Notes under the pieces: generated by a model | Told to the model about the DNA's origin: nothing | Seen by the model: only the letters and a program-made list of their open reading frames with translations | Database searches by the model: none | Assembly (NCBI RefSeq): GCF_933775445.1 | Contig: NC_065874.1 | Span: 31,876,501 to 31,940,500, forward strand | Direction of reading: 5' to 3' | Origin: Argentina anserina | Lineage: Eukaryota; Streptophyta; Magnoliopsida; Rosales; Rosaceae | DNA length: 64,000 bases | Program-made: the position numbers and the translations under genes | Part shown: piece after piece, positions 15,171 to 25,031 of the stretch | How positions within the stretch are numbered: position 1 is the stretch's first letter | How the letters are laid out: each line of letters starts with the position of its first letter

Positions 15171-16534
15171 TAAATCTTGAGTCACCATCACCAGTAAAAA
15201 ATGAAGTAAAAGATGAAAACCCCAAGTCATCCTCGTCTCTTAGCCTCGTTCCCCATACAGGTCATACCCTTCTACCAGTCACGAACAGATATAGTCCACT
15301 AGGAACTACCCTTAGTCAACCAAAGCCCAATTACCAGTCAGCATTAGTCAATGATTATGACCCTTTCAAACTCCAAACAGCTCCACCTCCCCCGGCGTAT
15401 GTTCATCATCTGAAATCATCACCTTATCAGCTTAGGGCTAGAGAATTTTGTTTCTTTGCTGAGCCATTCCTAATACAGTTAAAATCACCAATTGCCATGG
15501 CCAAACTCTTCTATGGCCCAATCAACCATTATCCTCCTGGTAAACCATTATCTTTCTACCACAATTGTCTCACTACTTCTGAGTCAATATCAATTAAAGC
15601 CATTTATGAAAACCAAGATCCAACAAAGAAAATTCTGTACCATTCCCTTTATATTAAAAAGGTTATCCCATTATCTGATTGGGGTTTTGATGCTTTCTCC
15701 AAACACCCAACCTTCGAATGTACTTATCACGATTATATTGATGCCTGGAATAAAATTTTCCTCCATCAAAAACAAGATTTCAGTCACTCTTGGTTTATCA
15801 ATTTTGACAGTAGGTTCATCCGCCAGTTCCCTTTATGGTTCGGTGAATGGTGGGAGTACCATGGTGCCTCTAATGATATTCTTCCTCCTGTCCTACAATC
15901 AGCAGTAAAGAAATTTGAAGTTTCAGTTCCCCATACTACTTATGAAGAAAACTTTGATCCAACACTCATGTTCATATCAAAATACAAAATCCCTTGGATC
16001 TTAAAATGGAATTACGATATTCACAATGAAATTTGTATTTCCAGAAACTATCTAGTTAAATGGTGGGACAAGTTCAACACTGACAGAATCCTCACCCAGT
16101 TTGAAAAAGAATTTGCAGACAATCCTCCCGGACAAGTTACAGTTAAAACAGCTCCGGTCAATCTCCAGTCAACACATGGTCAGGTCACAATTAAATCATC
16201 CCCTGCAGAAGTCATTTTGGCCCATCAGCCGTTTGCAATAAGCCCAGGCCAGGCCAACACGGCCCAAACAACATCCTCTTCCAGTCAGAAAAATAAGTCA
16301 AAAAAGTCCACATCTTCAAAATCAACCTCCACCACAGCATCAGAGCTACAAAAAATGGCTGAAAAACTTATGCAACAAGCAGTCACTTTATCACAACAGG
16401 CTACTAATCTTTCAGAAACTGAAGATAATGAAGATAATTGCTCCTCATCATCAGAAGCCCATAGTGAAGCCGCCCCGAGTCAACCAACCAGATGGGCTGA
16501 TTACCAAGATAGTCAAGACCCATACGAACTATAG
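15122..16534 (+). CDS. Pararetroviral ORF2, unknown function
   Basis: An intact 470-aa frame overlaps the last 49 bases of the polyprotein in another phase. Three regions are visible. The N-terminal 100 residues are proline-rich and low complexity. The centre, about residues 100-340, is compact and rich in aromatics (WFGEWWEYHG, KIPWILKWNYD, LVKWWDKFN). The C-terminal tail is rich in Ser, Thr and Gln, with a possible short helix (ELQKMAEKLMQQA) and an acidic end. No catalytic motif, zinc finger or membrane segment is evident. Florendovirus-type elements are known to carry a second frame of unknown function at this place. The small overlap suggests reinitiation, leaky scanning or a spliced mRNA. 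It is intact although the polyprotein is broken, which may simply reflect the short time since insertion. I do not assign a function. Confidence 0.8.
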   Translation: MRRFNSPGSHRAGKEIVNLESPSPVKNEVKDENPKSSSSLSLVPHTGHTLLPVTNRYSPLGTTLSQPKPNYQSALVNDYDPFKLQTAPPPPAYVHHLKSSPYQLRAREFCFFAEPFLIQLKSPIAMAKLFYGPINHYPPGKPLSFYHNCLTTSESISIKAIYENQDPTKKILYHSLYIKKVIPLSDWGFDAFSKHPTFECTYHDYIDAWNKIFLHQKQDFSHSWFINFDSRFIRQFPLWFGEWWEYHGASNDILPPVLQSAVKKFEVSVPHTTYEENFDPTLMFISKYKIPWILKWNYDIHNEICISRNYLVKWWDKFNTDRILTQFEKEFADNPPGQVTVKTAPVNLQSTHGQVTIKSSPAEVILAHQPFAISPGQANTAQTTSSSSQKNKSKKSTSSKSTSTTASELQKMAEKLMQQAVTLSQQATNLSETEDNEDNCSSSSEAHSEAAPSQPTRWADYQDSQDPYEL

Positions 16535-16687
16535 ATAATCCAGCATTAGCAAACCCAGTCAAGATTCAAGCCCAAGCCAAAGATCTAAGCAAAAGTCAAA
16601 ACAAGCTTTTCCACCGAAGCTACAGTCACTCGACAGAATACTATTCATGAACAGTCAAAGTCAACAGTAAAAGCAGATTCGTTCTCC

Positions 16688-16696
16688 TATATAAGG
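16688..16696 (+). promoter_or_regulatory. Pararetroviral pregenomic-RNA promoter TATA box
   Basis: TATATAAGG followed by AGG and a CTCTCC stretch resembles the core of 35S-type caulimovirid promoters. It lies about 150 bases after ORF2 and about 200 bases before AATAAA, as expected if the viral RNA starts near 16720 and is polyadenylated after passing the same region again. In this linear copy, transcription would run rightward toward the 3' end of the LBD gene. Confidence 0.7.
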
Positions 16697-16890
16697 AGGT
16701 CCTCTCCTTCATTAGAATCACCCCGGAATTTTCCAATTCCTCTCTTCTCTCCCTCTCTGGACAATCCGAGAGCTTCTTCATTGTAATAGTTCTTTTAATT
16801 CATGCATAAGTTCTTATTAAGTCAGTAATCTTTAGTTTCCATTCTGTTGTATTAAACCTTCTGTAATATTATGGTCACCTAGTAACAATC

Positions 16891-16896
16891 AATAAA
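16891..16896 (+). terminator. Pararetroviral polyadenylation signal
   Basis: AATAAA lies 195 bases after the promoter TATA box and about 25 bases before the viral right end, matching the usual caulimovirid layout of promoter, start and polyadenylation signal within one short region. Confidence 0.6.
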
Positions 16897-16922
16897 ACAT
16901 TGTAATATATGCTTCCGTGGTC

Positions 16923-16947
16923 TATATATATATATATATATATATAT
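16923..16947. repeat. TA microsatellite at the viral right junction
   Basis: Twelve and a half TA units directly follow the viral TGGTC end. Florendovirus insertions are reported to favour TA simple repeats. Confidence 0.9.
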
Positions 16948-17172
16948 CTCGCCCGCGTGCACACATATCTATCTATATATTTCAAGCATATTTTGTAGAT
17001 ATCGTATTTTATATTACATTTTGAAAGCATTTTGAAAAAAAAATGATATAAAAAATTTGTATCTAGAGCCGTTGGATTAACAAAAATAAGATTGTATTTT
17101 CATTCAAAAATAATATTTTGTGATTATTGTAATTGGTGACATAGTAAGATGACGTGACATGCCACGTGAGAT
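16923..17172. repeat. Right arm of the inverted repeat flanking the virus
   Basis: This is the diverged inverted partner of 8469-8699: TA run, CGCGTGCACA, ATATTTCAAGCATATTTT, a poly-A rich ATGATA segment, then TTTTCATTCAAAAATAATATT and ATGACGTGACATGC. It ends near 17172, only about 170 bases from the LBD stop codon. Confidence 0.65.
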
Positions 17173-17339
17173 TGCGGCGCCAGATCTGACATCATATTAT
17201 AGCGCTAAAATATTTTCCTATTTCTAATTTCGAACGGGAAAGTATTTCAACTCCCATATTCTAGTTTATGAAACATAACTATTATTGAATCAAGGGAAAA
17301 CTAACAAACAAAAATTGGTTAGCGAGTCCAACATGCATT

Positions 17340-18308
17340 CTAATCAAAGAAGGGGATATTGTCGATTGACAAGGAACTGTAACCCGTTGTGTTTGTCGAC
17401 GGTGTATATAGAGAAGAAGTTGAAGTTGTAGTTGAAGAGGATGAAGAAAAGATAACAGAAGATGGAGTAGCAGCCGGTGGTGATGTTGAACTTGACTGGG
17501 GAGGTGCACCAATAGACACCATCCCAGAAGATACTAAGGCAGCAGTAGCAGAAGCAGCATGATGAGAATGAATATGATCTCTTGAAGAAAGGATCTGACT
17601 AGCTGCTTCTTTATATTTGTACCTTAATATTTCAGCCCTGACAGCATGAAGTTCCCTTTGTAAATATTGATGTTTTTGCTGCAAGTCTAAAATTACACCC
17701 ATGCATCCGTAAACAGGGTCTCTCAATCTCAAGTTTGCTTCATAAACCAGACTATTTGCAGCATCAGCTCTTTGATTCTCTGACACCTCCTACAGGTACG
17801 CAAAAACCATATATTAATAACCAAATCAAAGGAAATTTCCTTAACAAAATACTTTTCGAGCAGCTGAGCGCTGGGTTTGCTATTTTCATGCACTCAATTT
17901 GTCATTTTGCACCCTTTATTTACAGGTTGATCTATGGAGATTGATGACGATTAAACGCGAGTGTAAATAGCAGAAACAAGAAATGTATGGGAGCACAAGT
18001 AATGATAATTAGTGTACCATTAGCAACTTGGAGACATTGCTTGCACCAAAGACTTTATGAACAGCTGAAAATTTGTGGGGTTCATGTGGGGAGAAATAGG
18101 GAGAGAAAGGGCATTCTTCAGCACATCTTCTTCTCAAGAGCTTACATGCAGCACAAGGTGTGATTGTGTTCAAAGTCGTCATCCCAGGGAGTTGACCAAA
18201 TGAATTGTTCTGTCGACTCATCATTAGCATTTGAGCAGCTGCAGAAGTGATATGAATATCACTTTTTTTCCTGATTATATTCTCTCCTATAATCTCATCC
18301 AGACTCAT
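17340..18308 (-). CDS. LOB-domain transcription factor, LBD15-like
   Basis: Exon 1 (18308-18018) and exon 2 (17789-17340) join in phase 0 across a GT-AG intron, giving 246 aa. The LOB domain is complete. It has the C block CX2CX6CX3C beginning ITPCAACKLLRRRC, the GAS block (FSAVHKVFGASNVSKLLM) ending exactly at the splice site, and the class I leucine-zipper-like region (VILDLQQKHQYLQ..). The C-terminal tail is Ser/Thr rich. The sequence ..YEANLRLRDPVYGCMG.. places it in class I near LBD15/LBD3/LBD4. These are nuclear DNA-binding regulators of organ boundaries and vascular development. The start at 18308 is the first in-frame ATG after a likely 5'-UTR intron acceptor (GCAG just upstream); a later MLMM start is possible. 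It converges with the viral unit, whose right end is 420 bp from the stop codon. Confidence 0.92.
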
Positions 18309-21205
18309 GATCTCCCTGCTATCAACACCTTGCCAACAATTTTTAGGCGGAAAATAGATTTCATTTATAAACTTAAAGGATTCAATCATTCAACAGAAGA
18401 CTAGAAAAATTATAATCATAACTAAGAAGAAGAGAAAACAATAAAGTTAGAGGAGGATCGAAAAAGATAAAAGCTTCAATTATCGAAATTTCAGAACAAT
18501 AATTAACTAGTTACCTGTCTCCGGACATGTATTGTGCTTGGCTGCGAAAACAAAAGAGGAAGAAGAAAGAAAGATTGAGAAAGAGAAAAAGAGTGCTTAT
18601 AAGGCAAGGTAAGCAAAGTGGGTCAATGTTTGTTATTGGAAACAAAACAAAAGTAGTATGAGAAAATGGTTGAAGAATCTGATATTATATTATTCAAGTC
18701 GGTGATATAGCTAGATAGCATCCAGGATTTGGTTAATTATATATGGTTTCTATTTTACTATATTGTTGTCGTGAGTGTGAAGTCTTGCGCGCTTCAAATC
18801 AACGTACATTTTCATACGCTCTACTACCATTTATTCATGTCTATGGAGCACAAAAACATATATGAAAACATTATAGAGCGATCATCAGGCGGTCGCAATT
18901 GTTTCCTTCTCTTTACTGGTTAAACAATCTTAATCCCAGAAGTACGTACATGCGAGTTCATATATAACAAACTTGACGACAATTAATGTGTGACTAGACT
19001 ATATTAGACAACAAATTTATGATAGAGGAAAAGGATAACTTGGAAACACGATATATGATACAGATTTAGCATCAAATCCTAGCTAGCTAGAGAGATTACC
19101 AATTGAGTATACCAACAAAAGTATAGACTGTATAGAGAAAGATTAATTCAAACTTCTGATGTTAAAGTCATGTCTTAGCTAGCTACCGCTTTTATACTGT
19201 ACATTTGGTGCTAAAATGAAACAATACTGGGGAAATAAATCTCATTGTCATAATTTCATCTTAGCCATTTATATATGTGGGAATTAGCTGACTACAATTT
19301 GAATCAATATTGCATATTATTGATGTAATCCAATTAATACAAACCAATGAAATAGTATATACGTGTATACACGCTATCTACATACTGTATGTACTTCAAC
19401 TGCTACATACCACTCTCAACTAGCAAGATATATTATACATGACTTAATTAACGGACTGATTAAACTCATTAAAGTACGTACATGAGTAACACGGATGCGC
19501 AAATTAAACGTTCGTGTCTCATTCTTTGGGGCATAATATGGGCAGCTGTGACAACGTGTGTGAGTGAAATTGTGAATCATCGCAGTTTAGAGATGATCGA
19601 TCACTTTGTGTTAGTCAAGCTCGCACGTTTTATCAGCAGCACTAGGCTGGCCACTGTTATGAAGATGATGATTTCAAAGTAATTACTTTCTTCTGTTTTT
19701 CCTCTTGTTTCCTCGTCAAGGACTTCGTTCGGTACATATATAGAGATTTTATTCGTCATTACGAGTACGCACATTGTTAGTTGTTACTATATGTATCAAT
19801 GTATGCTCACAGGCTATGTAGTGCAGTGAATTAACAAAATGGCCAAACTAATGGTCGTTCAAAACTTCTAAATATAGATGGAATGAAAGCTCTAATCAAC
19901 TTTATTGGTAAGAAAGGAATGAACACCTAGCTGACATGGGCACATTCGGAGGATCTTATTTGAAGTAAGAGTTCTGACATGATGTAATACAGTAAAACTG
20001 TTCTTGTTTGACCCGTAGTTGGAGGCACCCTTGTTCTACACTTCTACCCTAATTAATCAACCTCTTGTTTTGACATTCTCTTATTTACTTCTGCACATGA
20101 GTACCGAATTATCAACACCTAATATACTTATTAATATATATAGTATACATACAGTATACAAATAATACAATGTACTTTTGAACACAGGATCAATGAATAC
20201 ATGTCATGTTGCAGTTTATCACAATTTAGAGTTAGCAACAAGCTATATATATTAAATTTCAGTTACCAAATTTAACTATACTAATTAGTTAGAGCCTCAG
20301 ATCGATTGAAGAGGAAATACCTACTGACCGGCCTGTCTAATTCACCAATTAGCTAGGAGCCGGAAATCGATTAATTAGGCACCAGACATCGATTAGTTAG
20401 GCTCTTATATATATATGGCTCGTTCAATTACTTTGTTTCTTAATTAGTGTAGTGCATGATTAGCTAGCTAGTTATTCACCGTGAATTACAAGCTAATGTA
20501 TACGTAGTCGCATAATCTCATTGATCAAGTGCACATATCTCGCCTAGCCTAATTGCTATATACATGAACTTGGCTCTTTCTTTTGCTAATGGGTTAAAAT
20601 TAAGTAAATTTAACAAGGGGTTCTTTAACTTTCAGTTAGGCCAAGACGACGTACAAAACGTTACATTGATTGATTGATATCCGAATGTTAGAGCTGATCA
20701 ATTAAGTATCACATATGCTATCAGGCATGCATCTATATATATCTTCTGTAAAGCCACTTTAAGTTGACCTCAGAGGCTCAGAGCTGAGTATGGGCATGAC
20801 TGCATGCATGAGGGCCTGCATCACGCATTTACATTAATTAACACTCCAAAGTGAAAGAAAAAGAAGAAGAGAAATTAAGAGCTCAGCTGGCGCGCGTGTT
20901 GTCTAAGGAAAATAGATCGTGTACGTTACATTGGTTCTTTGTGAAGGTGCGCATAAAAATTTAGGCACCAGAATAGAATGCGAATTGAAGGTGTTAATTA
21001 CGAACTATCATGTAGGGGAAAACTGATCGATATTCATTAGTTTGACATTATGAAAAACATTCGAAATATATATATCATTCTGGTCTTACATACTGCAAAT
21101 TAACATGCATATCGATCAGCATATATGCTTACGTTTCTGCTATAACAAACCAAAAGCTTTTCTTCATCAATCGATCTTCTAAACGAGTTCGAAGTAGTCC
21201 AACAG
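18309..21205. other. LBD upstream region and intergenic DNA
   Basis: Probable LBD 5' UTR with one intron (minus strand; donor AGACAG|GTAACT near 18525, acceptor GATAGCAG near 18316). Beyond about 18600 I see AT-rich sequence with several AGCTAGCT and GATCGATC palindromes but no gene. The frame at 19482-19682 has no codon or motif support. Confidence 0.5.
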
Positions 21206-21748
21206 TTACTGGTGAAATTCCCTAAGCAATACCTTGATCAAGTATGAATAACAACCTGAAGTAGCTGAAACCTTTGAGCCATAGCCATACTCATGTGGGC
21301 ACAGCATCCCTGAATCCGTTTCCGGTCGTACCTTTGGGCTTGGCGACGTTCGACCTCGTGCACAGTGATTTCTCGCCGGTGTACCCACAGGAGAAGACGG
21401 CACCGAATAGTAATTAACTGAAGACGCTGACGATGTTGACGATGACCTTGAGTTTGATGGAGAAGAAGAAGAGGCCGGAGATGATGGGGTTGATGCTTTT
21501 CTTGATCGCAGCTTTGGGAAAATGTTGTGTAAATGAAGAGATTTCGGGTACTTGGTTTTCGTTCTAGGCCTGTCTATGGACTTTGTATTATAAAAGTAAG
21601 AAGGCGGGGGTGTGAGAGGAGGTAGAGTAAGGTTTTGGCGGAACTTGGATTTTGGAGTACCTGGTTGAGACTCCCAATCGAATGGAACTGAAACCGATGC
21701 AGAGACTCTTCCATGGTAGTCTTCAAGTGATGAAGATAGTTTAGCCAT
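21206..21748 (-). CDS. Plant protein with VPFxWExxPGxPK motif (DUF688-like)
   Basis: A single exon of 180 aa starts at ATG 21748. Near the N-terminus is VPFDWESQPGTPKSKF, the signature of a plant-specific family of unknown function often listed as DUF688. The rest is low-complexity: a proline-rich patch (LPPLTPPPSY), a basic patch (FPKLRSRKAS) followed by a long serine run with about 30 Ser in 45 residues, then SSPVGTPAR and a Cys/Tyr-rich end. Nothing suggests an enzyme, membrane segment or signal peptide; such composition fits a disordered, perhaps nuclear or phosphorylated protein. No close neighbour shares its strand. Function is unknown. A short second exon cannot be excluded. Confidence 0.75.
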   Translation of the reverse strand: MAKLSSSLEDYHGRVSASVSVPFDWESQPGTPKSKFRQNLTLPPLTPPPSYFYNTKSIDRPRTKTKYPKSLHLHNIFPKLRSRKASTPSSPASSSSPSNSRSSSTSSASSVNYYSVPSSPVGTPARNHCARGRTSPSPKVRPETDSGMLCPHEYGYGSKVSATSGCYSYLIKVLLREFHQ

Positions 21749-22559
21749 GGAAAATTCCTTTATCGATCGACCAGTTGTTCAGAGGGACGTTGTTGCTGTT
21801 GTACGATCAACTGGTCTTGCTTCTCTGGAGGCTAGGCGCTTTTAACTCTTAATTGGTTACAATACTCATGATTAACCAATATACTATAACACATGCATGT
21901 TTGCTAATTTGAAGGATCTGGTTATGAGATAATTCAACTTTCTCATGTGAGTCTGTAACATGGATCGGTTCTGCTTAAATATGTATTAGCTTCAATTCCT
22001 GTACAGAATCATGTCCATAACAAATAGAATAAGGGTTTCTCTTTTTGTAGTTTATGACAAGTGGGAAATAAAAAGAAAATCCTAGTGACATAATATTTTA
22101 CCGCAGGATCATGACTTAACCAACTAATAATACCTTTCAATTTAGTATAACTTTAATTTGGCACAATGTTTTGCTTCTAAGAATGATTATGATGCTTGAT
22201 GCTTCTATAAATCTATAGGCAACTTGAATCAATCAAACCGGCCCCAAACGTCATGTCATGAACTGGCCTCTAGAATCCAGTAAAGAGTAGTTTGGAATTG
22301 TAGGCAATGAACTATATAAAACACGTATTCCATGCAAGTGCATGTACGTTTATTTTACTGCTCTCATTACTTTATTAGAAAACTACAGGTGATAGTTTAG
22401 TCGGAAACAAAAAGGATTAACATAGATGCACCTTTCGACAATACGATTCTGCAATTAAATTTAGGGTTTGCAGCTGAATAACAAATGCGTTAGCTTACTT
22501 GATGTAAATAAGGAATTCCACCATAGAATTAACAAGAATTAATTTCAGTTTACCCCATA
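21749..22559. other. Intergenic DNA
   Basis: Upstream region of the 180-aa gene. AT-rich, no frame with motif support. Nothing else is seen. Confidence 0.5.
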
Positions 22560-23178
22560 AATTTTTGTTTGGCTAAAAATCGTTTCGGCTGAGGACAGGC
22601 CGAGGCACTCAAAAAAATCGTCCTTTTTGTTTGCGGGCAGACCAACTCGGGGCCGGACGGCCAAGTGAGGTTTTGATTTATGTATTTGCGCTAGATCTGA
22701 CTTCTTTCAAGTGACGGTCAGCCGAGGAATGAACGTTCTCAGCCTTTGGGTTCGAAAACCTTTGTTCGGACTCCGGCCAAATCAATAGCCAGGATCTTCG
22801 AAGACGTCTACCTGTTGATTGAACTCAAACGTGCGGGTGATAGGCGAGAGATCGATTGGGTGAAGGTACTCGTATATCACTGTGAATATGAAGTCAAACG
22901 TGCAGATTCGGTTGTCGGTGCGTTGTGAGGTGATGTGGGTGTGAATGGAAAATTGCATTGATCCAATTCGGATTGGCCGAATGAGATCAATGGATTGATG
23001 GTATGAATCTAAATTAGCAAAGTACTCCTAGGTGCAAGAAAGTAAAGAACAAGAATAGTAAAGACTAATAAAACTAAAACGAAAGTAAAATTACCTATGA
23101 AATATAAAGAGATATGTTGTTTGAAAGGTTGTATATTGATTGGTTTGGTTGGTGTTGGACCCTTTACACTGATTCACA
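22560..23178. repeat. Unclassified TE remnant, left part
   Basis: This stretch has higher GC than its surroundings and recurrent GGCCGA-type motifs (for example GGACAGGCCGAGGCAC). It has no intact coding domain. It looks like untranslated or LTR-type retroelement sequence interrupted by the Mutator-type element at 23188, with a compositionally similar part resuming after 24170. This is inferred from composition only. Confidence 0.3.
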
Positions 23179-23187
23179 AAATGCTAT

Positions 23188-24160
23188 GAGAAAAAACCCA
23201 AAATGATACCTGAAGTATTGTGAAATATATTTTTTGGTACCTACGAATTTGTGTTACCCGAAATGGTACATGAACTATTGCACCGTTATCCAATATGGTA
23301 CCTCTGTTAAATTGATGATGGGACATGTATTTAGAATTTGTTTTTACCAAATACAGTAAAACCTCGTTAAATAATACCCGATTAAATAATAACCTCGCTA
23401 AAATAAAAAAAAATTCCGGTCTCAACTCGAAGCCAACGTGTTAAATTAATAATTCACTAAATTATAAGATAATGGAAGTTCGAGAATTTATTTAGCTAGA
23501 CCCCATCAAATATATAAATTATTAGTGTCGTAATTTATATAATAAATTTTAAATTTATGAGGATTTCATTAAAAAAATTAATTAATATAATCATCATCAA
23601 ACAATAAAATATTTTGAACAATGTTATACATAAAAAATAGTATATTTAATAAGGTATACGTAATAAATTAAACAATGTAAGTAAAAAATAATTCTTCGCC
23701 AAAATGAAAAACAATAGAGGTTTTACTGTAAGTAATAAGAAAAAAAAATTTAAAAATAATTTTGTTATTATTGCTAAACAAATATATATACTAAAACTTG
23801 TGTTATGTTTTGTGATACAAAAGTTGATTTTTTCCTCTTAAAATTAAAAATTTCATAAAAAAGATTGTAAATAAATTTGCAAATAATATAGGTATGATTT
23901 ATCAAGTCCAACAAATTTTCAGTCAGTTTGGTGAATTTATGAGAATTTTGAAGAAAAAGAGATAGGAAATAAAAAAATTGTGTATAGACCATTTTGTCCT
24001 TCTAAATACATGTCACATCATCAATTTAACGGAGAAACTAACGGAGGTACCATATTGGTTAACGGTGCAATAGTTCAGGTACCATTTTGGGTAACAAAAA
24101 TTCGTATGTACCAAAAAATACCTTTTACGATATTTCAGGTATCATTTTGGGTATTTTCCC
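23188..24160. mobile_element. Mutator-type non-autonomous element with 9-bp target duplication
   Basis: Terminal inverted repeats of about 150 bases (23188-23337 and about 24000-24160) begin with GAGAAAAAACCCAAAATGAT on the left and GGGAAAATACCCAAAATGAT on the complementary right strand. Each contains repeated ATGGTACCT and CAATATGGTACC modules. The flanks carry a perfect direct repeat AAATGCTAT (23179-23187 and 24161-24169). Long TIRs plus a 9-bp duplication are hallmarks of the Mutator superfamily. The interior codes for nothing and holds a second element. Confidence 0.88.
23354..23728. mobile_element. Emigrant-like (pogo/mariner-type) MITE, nested
   Basis: The terminal inverted repeat CAGTAAAACCTC ... 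GAGGTTTTACTG is flanked by TA on both sides, and the sequence just inside (GTTAAATAATA) is AT-rich. The terminus matches, from memory, that of Arabidopsis Emigrant elements, which duplicate TA. At 375 bp without coding capacity it is a MITE. It sits inside the Mutator-type element and so inserted later. Confidence 0.75.
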
Positions 24161-24169
24161 AAATGCTAT

Positions 24170-24680
24170 ATATACAAGTCAATCCTTAACTATCATATCC
24201 CGCAATGGCAACAAATGCCAACTTCCTTATAGGCCGTCTCGAACATGAATGTTAAGACTCGGCTGATTTCTGAAATGGTTGGACCCTTTACTAGAATTGA
24301 AGGCTTTCCTTGTGTGGTACTCCTTGACTTGGCTAACTTCCAAGATGGCTGGATTGTGTGAGCAAATTGAGAGCTTTCCTTATGTAAATTCCTTCCTAGA
24401 CTCACTCAGCCATGTTTGTCTTTGGGCTCTGACCGTAAGATAACTAAATGTAAACTACATCTCGGCCCAATTCCATTTATCGGTCGCGTCCATTTGAACT
24501 ATCCAAATAATCATGAGTCGTTATTAATTAGTGTGGCATCTTGGTGGGACTTAACTTGGGGCTCGGTCGTCCTGACCCTTTCCTCTTGTTATTCTCAACT
24601 CCAGCCAAATTAGCAAGTCTTTCTAAATTTGGCTGAGCTTCAATTCAATTTAGCAACTCATGGGGGTTGCTAAATTTAGA
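24170..24680. repeat. Unclassified TE remnant, right part
   Basis: Composition is similar to 22560-23178, with GGCCGTC, CTCGGCTG and TGGCTGAG motifs. It includes a partly repeated segment (ACTCGGCTGATTTCTGAAATGG, again as TGACTTGGCTAACTTCCAAGATGG). No coding domain. Confidence 0.3.
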
Positions 24681-24687
24681 TGCAAAC

Positions 24688-25031
24688 AACTTTACACTCA
24701 AAATTAATTCACCCCTTAAACTTTTATTTAAATCAATTCACCCCCTATACTTTCAAATAACATCAAAAAATGACAAAAATTCAGATTTTCTTGGTTAAAA
24801 TCCGATAAAATATTAAAAGAATGATTTGAATCATATATGCAAGACCGAAACAAAATTCTTAATAATTTTACAACAACACTGAAGCTTTAAAATTAGGTCT
24901 CGTAGCATAATTATCGATATAATCCATATAAAATCTGAATTTTATCATTCTTTGATGTCATTTGAAAATATAGATGGGTGAACTGATTAAAATAAAAATT
25001 TAAGGAGTTGACTGATTTTAAGTGTAAAGTT
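24688..25031. mobile_element. Foldback MITE with about 100-base inverted arms
   Basis: The left arm AACTTTACACTCAAAATTAA with TTCACCCC, CTTTCAAATAACATCAAA and AATTCAGATTTT reappears inverted at the right end (AAAATCTGAATTTTATCATT, TTTGATGTCATTTGAAA, GTGTAAAGTT). No coding capacity. The target duplication is unclear. Confidence 0.7.

Larger units (their letters stand above)
9073..16922 (+). mobile_element. Endogenous pararetrovirus, florendovirus-like (Caulimoviridae)
   Basis: This 7.85-kb unit has a full plant pararetrovirus gene order. It holds a leader, a polyprotein frame with movement protein, coat protein with CCHC knuckle, aspartic protease, reverse transcriptase and RNase H1, then an overlapping second frame, a pararetroviral-type promoter and a polyadenylation signal. 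There are no LTRs and no integrase. Two frames with an unknown ORF2 is the organisation described for florendoviruses. The left end begins inside the Met-tRNA primer-binding site (TATCAGAGCC) and the right end stops at TGGT followed by a TA repeat. The genome is therefore linear and opened at the minus-strand discontinuity. It is a fossil copy: one in-frame stop interrupts the polyprotein and the terminal redundancy is absent. The genus call is inference; the family call is firm. Confidence 0.9.

Noticed and set aside
9073..16922. Viral unit considered as an LTR retrotransposon
   Set aside because: There are no LTRs, no integrase and a 30K-type movement protein is present, so it is a pararetrovirus.
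19482..19682. Plus-strand 66-aa frame
   Set aside because: No motif, no splice context, and AT-rich intergenic composition; chance frame.
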